From Rhea pennata (taxonomy: Eukaryota; Chordata; Aves; Rheiformes; Rheidae): DNA of 64,000 nucleotides. The DNA lies in assembly GCF_028389875.1 (NCBI RefSeq), contig NC_084678.1:12740899-12804898 (forward strand), given 5' to 3'. Both the position numbers and the translations under genes were made by a program. Below the pieces are notes generated by a model. It saw nothing but the letters and a program-made list of their open reading frames with translations. It was not told the origin of the DNA and made no database searches. Below are positions 50,415 through 62,000 of this stretch, one piece after another (position 1 is the first letter of the stretch; each line of letters opens with the position of its first letter).

Positions 50415-52983
50415 CTAGAATAAGGGGAGAAAAGACCATTTTAATCAAAAATCAAAAGAATCAGTGAAACTTTTTCTTCAACTATGTAACACTGCAGGAA
50501 TACAGAAGCTGCCAAAATCACCTAAGGTAGCCCATCCAATTCGGAGACTCCTTAGAGAAACTACAGCAAGCTAGGGAAGCTGACAGAGTGAAAAAGAAAC
50601 ATGCTTCTTACTCAATTACTTTTACTTAGAATTCCACCCCACCCCTAGCCTTATTGAGGAAGTACATAGGTATTTCTAAAAGAGAATCTTTTTGTTGAGC
50701 CCTACATGAAAAATTACTAGTAAGCTCTAGAAGCTACTATACAATGTTTTTACAGAACACTTCATACTTCACTCTGAAAAAGGACAGGAGAAGAGATTCT
50801 TGTGCATCTCCCTTTGAATAACAAATGATCACCTGGGTTTTGTTTTTTGATTTGTTTAAGGAGCCATAATACAGTAAGTTGTGGCAATAAGCAAAATTAC
50901 ATTCTTTATCAGCTATAGGGCTGATAGCTTAAGATTAAGACAACATAAAACATTTCAGAAAAGGGTAGAACACTTAATTTGCCAGACCACATAGAAAACT
51001 ACTGTATTAGCATAAAGGTTCAAAATATATCAAAAGAATCTAACATGATTAGAATTTCTTAAGAAAAATGTTTTTGCTATAGATATCACATAAAAAACCC
51101 TGTAAGCAGCAACATTTATTACTTTCCATTATAAACAAGTATGCAACTGCCCTCTAGTGGATAAATATTACATTTGTCAAATTAATGATAATGTCAGTTT
51201 CAGGTCCTTTAGTGATATGATGAACAATTATTCTAATAAAGAAAAGTCCCTGCAGGTTTCACAATTAAAGAAATATTTCATTTTAAACATTCCTAAATCT
51301 GAAATTAAATGCAATATCCCAGATTATAGGGTATAATTTGTATTCAGTATAAATAAAGCCAAAAGTCCTTTTACCAGTTGAGAGAGCCCATTTATAGAGA
51401 ACTGCACTGGCAGAGGAAGGACACAATTCATGAGACATTAATTCTTTCAAAGGAAATTAATAACCACACCTTTCTCCAACAAGGTCTGCCTTAGAGCCTT
51501 GGCGAGCAGAACCCTTACATTTGGCACAGGATCTGAAGCAAGACTTAAAAGACTGGGGAGTAAGTGTTCAACAAATTGGTCGATAGGCATACATTCTTCT
51601 TCTACTACTGCCTACAGGATAAACGGAGAACACGAGAAAGCAAGATTTATGATAGAAATACACTATTTGCCATTCTTTTCCCAGCCTTAATTTGGCCTAT
51701 CCATAAAAAAAGTCAACGTTTAATTATGAAAAAATATACTCTATGTTGGTGAAATAAATAACCTCTATGAAACTGAAATATTGTTACGAATATGTCTTAT
51801 CATTCCAAAAGTCATATGAAGATTAACTCGCAAGGGCAGACACCTATCTTCAAAATATAATCTAGGAAACACTGTTCTCTCTTCTGTCACCATCCCTCCG
51901 CCTTCCAACACTCAGCTCCCCTCCCCTTGCATTCTGTCTTTACTTAAGCAAGCCATTTTGGGTTTTGGAGGTGAAAATAAAGAGGTAAACACTTCTCAGT
52001 ATCTGACAACCATTGATAATTCAAAGACATCTTGTGAACCCTTACCATGTCAAAGTAAGTATTTCAAAAATGCATCTCAGCTTAGCACTCACCAATTCTC
52101 CACTTTGCTGCTGGAATGCCATGAAGGACAAGAATTGACCATTCCATCAGAAGGCACACCCCAAAATGGAAACCACAGCTTTGAACTTGGATAGTCATAT
52201 GCTACTGCTTAGACCAGACCAAGTCTCGTACTGCCTTTTATCAACTCAAGAATGGCAACAAAAATTTTGGGGGTACAAATTTCAGTTTTGCCTACAATGC
52301 TGAAAAGCTTCATACAGGCTCCAAAGTAAACATACATAGAAGCATAGAAGAGAGCATTCCAACCTGACAAATGAAAGCAAAAGCTTGTCTTCCAACCCAC
52401 TTGGAAGAGTGACGGAACCGCACCACAAGTTCATTAATGAAATTTAATCCCAGTGCATTTGCATTGTTTGCATAGAATTTCTGTAGTATTGCTACAACCT
52501 GTGGAACAAAAGAAGGGGAGGGGGATCAGGGGAAGGAAATCTGAAGTGAGACTTAAATTGTAGCATCAGCAGCTAAAAAGATCTAATTCTGACTCTTACA
52601 GAGGAACATTAAAAATAGTATATTCAGTATAATCAGCTCTACTTGCAGACCTTAGTAAATTTCTGTGCTTACACTGTAGAAAAGTTTTCTGCAGAGAAAG
52701 CGTAAGTTGGGATAGGAAGAAATTGTCTTTAAAAATCTGTGTGTGCAAATCAAACAAAATCACTAGAAGACATTAAAACCACCATTAAAAGGCCTTTCTG
52801 TGTTGCCAAAAAGATTAAGAAAAAAGGAGTGGGAAAAAAAAAGGGGGGGCGGGGAAAGAAGAAACTGACAACTTGCCACTCACTCAGAACACCCATGGGA
52901 AATGGTGTTATCAAGTTCCAAACCAAACCAAATCTAAGGAAAGACTAGGTGTTTGTTTGTTTTGGGGTCCTTTTTGTTTGGTT

Positions 52984-53021
<38 letters not shown>

Positions 53022-56000
53022 GTAGAACTGGAGGAAGTTCTCCTAAATCATCTGTTTTCTCATTTACATCTAGTTAAAAAGAAATGTGTCAGATAAAATA
53101 TTTTATAAAATCTTTCTCTGCTGATTGTGAGTTGTCTGGCTTTCACTGAATTTAAAGTTTTTGTTCCACTTTTTCCCCCCCATTTTTTTACCACATTTAT
53201 GAAAACATGTCTTTCCTCACAATATCTGCCTAAAAGAGTAGAGTGTTCACACAGGTTAGTAGCTTCTGACTAGAGACAGACACTAGCTTCCTTAGACTAT
53301 ACGGACAGATTCCTCACAAGAATCCTTTTCCTCAACAACCAAACCAGATTCCCTACCAGTTTGAAGGAGATCCACCGAACTTCCGACACTTTATCAGAGC
53401 AGAGAGTTAGTGCAATGTGTCTTAAGTAGTCATATACATCATTGGGATTGTAGAGTTCTAATATCAGAATCAGCTGCCTGAAACATAAAGAAAGGGATTA
53501 GCTCTGAGAAGGGCAACACTAACCTGCTCTGAGTACACCATCCTGCAAGATGTAGGGAAGTTTTATTTGAAGTTTTGAAGACTGTCATGGTTATTACACA
53601 GCTCTTGAATAGTTTGTTCTATTTACTTTCAAAGGCGCACACATGTAAAGAGGCACATATTTTAATCCATCATGTAGTGCACAGTATAAATCTTTACTCA
53701 AACTGTAGATGTACAAAGGCATCAAAATTACCTCAAATAACTAAAACTACAAACCAAAGTACAAGAAGAAGTTTCCTTGTAATTTCAGGCCAATACTCTG
53801 AACATTCTTGTACAGAAGAAATAAAATTACTTCACTGTAAAGATCTACATTTCAGAAAATGCACAAACTCATTCTAGCCATCCAGCACTGGTAGATTACT
53901 GGCAGTCACACACAAACAAGTGACAGGACAAGAGGCAATGGGCAAAAACTGAAACACAGGAAGTGCTACCTGAATATAAGGAAGAACTACTTCACTGTGA
54001 GAGGGACAGAGCACTGGAACCTAGAGGTTCCAGTTGCCTAGAGGTACCCAAAGGTTGCCTAGAGAGGTTGAAGAGTCTCCTTCTCTGAGGATATTCAAAA
54101 CCTGTCTGGACATGATCCTGTGCAATGTGTTCTAGGTGACCCTGCTTGAGCAGGGGGGTTGGACTAGATGATCTCCAGAGGTCCCTTCCAACCTCAACCA
54201 TTCTGTGATTCTGTGAAATTAAATGCAGCTCTCCACTAGAGGTCAGGTAACTTCATACAACACTGCTGCACCTCAGATTTAGTCTGTTACAAGAAGTATG
54301 AAAGGAGAGTAAGTCTTCAATAGTCCAAATAAAGCACCGAGATAACTATGAAAGTCATTTTAGCTGCAAACTAAATTAAAAAAAAGGGGGGGGGCTTTTC
54401 TATTATGTACTTATTAGACAAATGACCTCATGTATGCCATTTACTGACTTCACAGATGGTCACAGAATCACAGAATGGTTGAGGTTGGAAGGGATCTCTG
54501 AAGATCATCACCCCCAGCTCAAGCACCTACAGCACATTTAACAGGAAGAGCGTGTTACACAGAAGTCGAAACTGAATAAAATTTAAAGTATGACCTCAGC
54601 ATCTATCAGATAGATACTATCTGGTTTTTGTATTTTATAAGCCACATGTCACCAAGCAGACCTTCCCTTTGACATATCATAACATTCACTTTCAGTCACG
54701 GTTGATTAAAACACAACTTGCAAAAAAAGCAGTCAGATGGCCTTTAATTTCCTTAATAAAGAACGGCTGTCATCTTTTAACTCAAAGTTATGGCATGCTA
54801 AATTCTGGGCACAATTAGCTATCTCCAAGTTAGTAACATTGATCAAAATAAAAAATTTACAAGCTTACTCTGCCAGCTCATAACGAAATCGCCAGTTCCT
54901 GCTGTTATCAGTCACCACAAATTCTTGAAGTTGGTAAAGATATTCTCGCCTTTTGTCTGCATGAAGTAGCTGAAGAAAAAAAAGCATTACTAACACAGAG
55001 CTGATAAAATTAAAAACTCCGTTCTTCAGTGTATTCTTCTGTTCACAACAAGTTGCATCTTCCTACCTGAAGGCAAGTGATCATTTACAAGATACTAAAG
55101 ACTGTGCACACCAGTGGAGTACCTGCATGCAGAAGACTGACATCTAGGAAAATACATACGTGATCACTTCTGCAAGGATATTTGTCAAAGCTCCATCTTT
55201 GAGTGTAAGATTGAGCAATAAAAAAATTAAAGATTTACGTTTATTATGTAGCGGTTCAAAGATGTGTTCGCTCTTTCCTATCCCAATCATAAATTGCTCA
55301 TGGCTACCTTGCTAGCCTGACTGCACAAAAATATTAACTCTTCTACAACACTTAGGAGCATTTACAAAGGGTTTTTAGTTTCAGTATCTTCATGGGACAT
55401 GAGACAGCAGAGAAGTGAAGGACCTTAGAAAGGGAATACACATACACAAAGACTGGCAGTACCTCACAAAACCAAACGTTTGTAATTAGATATTGATACC
55501 TGCACATTTCATGTAAGAAATTCTCTTGACCTTTTTTGCTGACTTTACTGTATAATCTTGAAGAATTACATTATATTTTCCTACCTTTAGAAAGTCATAG
55601 AGATGTTTAAGGACACCAATGCGCACTTCATCCAGATCTTTCAAGAACCCATTGAAAATTGGCACCAGATCGGCAGCTGTTAACTGATCACCCAGAATAA
55701 CAGCCAGTTCATGTATGGAGAAAGCTAGTGTCCGACGAACCTTCCACTGCAAATAGTTTAAGAGGGGAACTAAATTAGGTATCATAACTAAAAGAAGCTT
55801 CTGAACTACGCATATATGAGGTATTGAGAGAGAAAAAAAAAGGCTAACTACACAGCAGAAGAAAACATTTAACATATTTATGAATTTTAAGTCTTGAGTT
55901 TTATATTAACTGTACATTTTATCCCTTATTACAAACTAGCACTATTTGCTATTATCATTTCAGTGCAGCAATCTGAACAAAAAAGCTTCTCAAAGTTTTG

Positions 56001-59000
56001 ATTCATCAGTTGAGAAAAAAGTTGTTTTACCTGTACATCGGAGGCCAAAGTCTCATACGTATCTTTCAGACAGTGCCAGTTCTGCCTGCCAAGTGTTAAG
56101 GCCACCCCAGGAAGACTATAAGCACAGTGTTTGGCTATTTCAGTATCAACAGTCTGGGCTCGAGCAGGGTCAGTCATTGACAAGTACTGGTCTAATAAAG
56201 GTTGCGGTATTATATCCTGTAGATAGAGACAGTAAATCAATAACATTTTTTCCTTTGGGTTAATTTAGGATCAAAAAGGAAAGGCATCTGCTGTGCTACA
56301 GTAATTTCTTACTGCCAACCAGCTGGCAGCAAATAGAAAACAGTAGCCAAACACGTTTTGTGGGCTAGCTTTACAAATGACTGTACGTGACTCCTTCAGC
56401 TATCTGTCCTCTGTAGACTGTAGAGCAGTCAACAAGCAGCAAATATTACTTTATCAACACATTGCATCAAATCAAAATTTCATGTTTGTTGAAGATGGAC
56501 AACGTATCCTGTAACAAAACAGCAGTCAGTTCCTACCTCTGTTGCTCAGAGACTCGCTTTCTAAAAACATATTTTTTTCACACTTTTCTAATTAGAAACA
56601 GAATTCTCTTCACCCAGAGTATTGCTTCACTCTCCGCGACTGATCACTCATAGAAGCTATCACTGTACTGAACACAAGAGGAACTGTACCCAGTGCTCCA
56701 CTAAAGGGGTTATATGCTGCTTAATCACCTGTAATTTTGACTTGTCATCTTCAAATGGTGGATTATTTTCTTGCTCTTTCTTCAAAAAGACACTGGCTTC
56801 TCTATGTTGTTCCTCCAAGTCCTGTAAAAGAACATACCAGTTAACGAAATGAATTAGACTTACCGTTGTTTGGGATATTTCAAAGCATCACACTACAGAA
56901 CAATGCAATTTAAAGGCCCTTTACAGGAAAAGTCTTGTTCAACGTTTTTATGCAAGTACAAAAAGACAGAACAGACACTGAGATAATCACAATACGACCA
57001 TATTGACAAAAAGGCTAATGGTACGAGTACATGAACATACACACTACTTCAGTTGGTAAGAATTCATTTCAGCCATACAGCACAATGCATACTCACTGTG
57101 CTTTTCAATACACTGGTGGTAGACTGCTCACTGATGCCGTTCTGAGATGCATGGGATAAAAGTGTATCATCTTCCACCTGGCTGCAGGTAGCATCTGAAA
57201 TAGTTGCTTCATCTGAAATAGTTGTTTCATTCTGAAGTTTGCCCCTGTTCTCTATTTTTTTGGTCTCACAATCACTGATGGAATCAAACTGAGCAGCTCT
57301 GAGAGCAGCAGATAACACTTGGACCTGAGCTATATAAAACAAAAGGAGACAATTTAGTTTCCTTCCTGCACTTAAAAAGCATTAAGCTTGCAATTACTTA
57401 AGGTGAAAGGATAAAAAGAAACCCCACCTAAGCTGCACAGATACAGTAAATTAGGAAGCATTTCCTATTATAAATGAAAGTGTTAGTTCTCTTCCATAAA
57501 ACTTTCACATTTGATTTTGCTTTCGTAGTTGTATCCAATTCTATTTCTCAGGCCAGCAGAAGCTAGAAACACTTCACCTGTTCTAGAGATAGTTTAGGTC
57601 TTGGGAAGATGGCATAATTTTCTATAGCTGAGTGTGAAGCAAAATAATTTGCTACCCAAGGAGGTCTCATCACCTTATGAATACCAGAGCAATTAAAACA
57701 GTCAAGAGTTTTGTAAAGGTTGTGAGAAAATCTGTTCGGAGGAAATATCATTTTACTGTTAAAGTCTCACCTTGAACATCTGGATCATCTATGTGCTCCT
57801 GTAAGCTTTCCAGAACTTTTTTTATTTCATTACTGGCAACACAGTTATTGCACTGCACAGAGCAGCTCTCTTTGTGCTTCTCAGACTTGAACTGAAGCAA
57901 CTCCAGATCCTGGCTTATATCAGGCAGAGGAGGGCGCCAGTACAAGAAAGTATTAAATACATCCTCAGCAGACTGTAGTCTTGAGTTCCTTCCTGGAAAA
58001 TTGCTCTCCTTAATGACCTCTATGACACCAGCAGCAACACTGTCTCCCTGAGACAACCTAGTTAAGTCTTCTCCAGAACTGGTACAACAATCTGTACTTG
58101 CTTCCCATGTGTCTTTATTTAGATTCTTAACTGAGAGCACTGTATTAACTTCAGCTGAAGTCTCCTCAGTCGATGACTCTGGTTTGATTTCCATTGGTTG
58201 CTCTGAACTGACAACAGACACACACAGTTATCCAAATTAAAGCAACTTGGATCAGTACTTTTCAGTGAAATACTTTACAAGACAGCAACAACTACAGAAG
58301 CTTATTTGCTCTGCAGAAAGATAGATGCTGTGTCAGCGCTATGTTTTATTTCATCACTTTTCCCTTTGCTCTTCTACGAGAGCATCAAAAAGTCAATTAA
58401 ATTTCAATAATGTGGCTACACTCAAGCAGACATATGTGCAACCTCACTCTTTATACCTTTCCAGGAACCACACTTTCAAGATTTTTAGTCCTGAACAGCA
58501 AGTAAAATAATTACGCTCTTTCTTTTCCCTTCGCCTGCTTCCCATCTTCCCTATAATTTACCTGGAAGACGCAACATTTGTATTAGAGGACATAAAATTT
58601 ATATTGTTGTTTGCTTGACAGGAATTGGAAGTCGTATCTTGTGGAGGAGGTCGGATACTCAGTGTACCATCTTCTCGGATGTAAAGACCAGCACTTGAAG
58701 GGTTTGCAAAGGTAGAAATGAATGGGCCAAGGGATTGAAAAGCAGCCTGACGGACCTGAAAAAGTATGAAGACATAATATTCAGGATTCATGCAACTACC
58801 ATAGAGTTAATACTGAAAAATAAAATTTGGTTGAAAATTATTTCTAACTAGAACAGCTTCATTTAATACCAAATAAGTGACATTTAAGCAAGGATGTCAG
58901 GCTATTAAGTGTATATCTACAAACACAGTAAAGAAATTCAAAAAAGTTAAGATTTGAAGGAGATTACTTCTTACTTCAAATAGTACAGTCTACTCCAAGG

Positions 59001-62000
59001 AATTTTTAGATGCAAAATTTTAGAAATGTCATGCTCAGATAGAAATTTAACAATTAACAACAGATTTTTTTTTAAGTAACAAAAGAGAGGGGAAAAAATA
59101 GGATATTTGATCTTTAGAGTCTTGTCCATGCAAACTCAGCACATTTACAGTACGCTTTTGACTTGCTCATTACTTGTGTATGATTTGTCTGGGAAGATGC
59201 ACCAGTTATGGAGCAAGTTACTTACCCATCTGCAAGTGTCACTAATAAGACTGATAAAGAGTGGGGATAGTTTGCTTCTACGAACTTCTGGGGATGTTGT
59301 ATAAGACACCGCCATAAAGCACTCAGCACAAGCTTTTCTCATTCCCCAAACGCTATCTGAACAAAGTTCAAAGAACTTCGGAATCTGCCAAAATTAAGCA
59401 AAATGAAGACTAATTAAAGAGATACTATAGCAACTTTATAATAAGGTATTTGTTTGGGAAAGGGAGACAATGAGAGCTCAAGACAAAATGGGGGAAGAAA
59501 ATAAATTTATTTCTCCCATGCATTTCATTAGGATTTTATGCATAATTAAACACACTTGGAAAAAATACGAAGAATTATTAATGGCCTATTCTGAGATTCT
59601 AAACTGACTGATCATCTAGTTCAGAGAAAGGAAGAGAGTCAGTAACTTTAAAATTTACATATAGGTTGTCAACTACATTGGGGGGAAGATGCAGGGGAAG
59701 CATTTTGCAGAAAAATATCTATTTATGATCAATCACAGTCCTGTTGTATACTTGCAACCAAAGCCTTTGCCAAATCCCCTAAAATTCCTATATGCACACT
59801 GATGGATTTCCAGAGAAGACAGTAACAGAACCCTCACAATTAAGCCTTTTGAGCTGACAAATACAATTTTTATAAGTAGGTTTGATTTTTACATACCAGA
59901 AGTCTCTCTGTGGCTTCTTGCCCAACTGCATTACAAATGTCACCAAAATTAGCTGCACAAATCTAACAAAAAGAAAAAAAGTCATGAATAAAATCCTGGA
60001 CCTTTCAAGTTCATTAGTGGTTTGCTGTTGTTTTTAAAATCAACTTTACCATTCGTTATTTATCCCATCTAATAATTTCATATGAATGACTATTGAAATT
60101 TCACTTATGTAACTGTATCCTGTAACATTAACTCCTCATCCTGGACAAAGATTCATTAGAGCAGGCTTCCATAAGCCACATGCCTTTGAAATCAATAGTA
60201 GGATATGCTTCTGCATTGCAAAGTAATCTACTTCAGTAAGCATTAAAGGGGATAATAAAAGCCCACTTGAGTGTTTGAATGACTTTGAGCAGCAGCTGTC
60301 ACTGTGTTTATATATGATTTAGCTAATACCTATTAATTCTATATGCTTATAAGGGTATGATGCAGATCAAATTCCAATGACCATGCCTTACATTAAGGAT
60401 CAAGCTGAAGCTCTACATGACCCTTAAGTCTACTGAATTATTCCAAGACTTGTTGTGCTAGCAATTTCATTCTCAACCATGATTTGAAGTACACTTCATA
60501 CTTCTGAGATTTCTCCCTTCAGTAATGCAAGGCTTAAAAAAAAAAATAGTAAGAAAAGAGAATGTCTGAAATAGAGTGTTTTTGAATTTCTGCTTTTGAA
60601 ACTAGGTGGAAAATTGGTAACTTTTTAATTAGAGGATGTAAACAAGTGTGGCTTAAAAAAAAAAAGATTATGCAAAACCATTCAATGGTGCAGATCTACT
60701 ACAATGCCATTCACTAAGGACTACTATTTATTTCTTTATTGAACTAAAGAAACTATAACCATACCAATTAAATAAAATGATTAGATTATCAACATAAACA
60801 TTTGAACAGCAACATACAAAAATTCATTTGTGAATTAAATTGAATTAAAATTAAACTAAAATGAAAAAAAATTCATTTTAACTTCAAGCTTGAAAATACC
60901 ATGCCAACCTTTCGGACTTGGAACAGTTTCCCATCACTGCACAGTTCACAGAAACGAGGAAGCAGCATGTGCTCAACAGTGGATCTGCTCAGCATAGAAG
61001 CCATTTTACAGATTATCTGAAATCAAGAAGGGGAGATGTGGAAGATAAAGAAAAAAAAAATTCCTGCAATAAACAACCTATAAACATGGTCTGATGTTCT
61101 TCCTAAACATTACTTCAGAGAGAAAGAAAGCATCTACCATTACTCAAGAATACCAAGTGCTTTTATTTAATTCATAATTTCATACACTTATTCACGTGAA
61201 GCAGAAGTGTAGTTTTCTGTACAATCATACTTTATCATTCTATGCCCCTTTATCTGAACATAACACTTCTGCATATTATTTAATTGGATAAACAAGACAA
61301 TAAATCGACTTTATTGATAAATGTATTTTCAAGTTGTTTTGCAGTGAGGCATACACTGATATTTTTGCACAAAGACAACAAAAATTCCACTGCACTAGCC
61401 AGCGTACAAAACCACAATCTTTAAGTGTATTTGAGAAACATCCTAGACATGTAAGTAAACGCTTTGACTTTCAGAAGACTGATCAGATGCTTTAAAAACA
61501 AGAACATTCCCAGCTCCTTATAGGAACAAAGTCTAAACAGACAACATGATACAATAAGAGTTTGCCAAACAACAGAAGAGAAAAAGGAAAGCAAGACACA
61601 CTAACTGCATGTATTAGCTAATGCACACTTTAAAGGCTTCATACTCAAAAGTTATAAGAATTAACATCTCAATGTAATGAAGAAGAGTTAGTAACACAAA
61701 GTAATTTAGCTCCTCATTTTGAGGAACTGTCAACTTCAACTACATCACAAATCATGTTTCTGGTGTGAAAAAATCAGGTACTTTGGACTATATGTTTCCT
61801 TTCAGCTCCTACTTTACAGAGTAACTTACTGTAATCCTACACTTGCAACTGTAAAGAGAATGGAGCTCCCACGCACCTTTTTGTTCAGCTGTTCTGCTTG
61901 CAGCACTGGGAGTTACATGCTTACACAAGTGTTGTCAAATTCACAGTACTCATCCTTCTATTTTTACTTTTCCAAAATAAATAATTGAAACTTTCAACCT

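Noticed and set aside
54232-54245. CTCF-like CCACTAGAGGTCAG on the plus strand
   Set aside because: One mismatch at a critical core G. Too weak to list.
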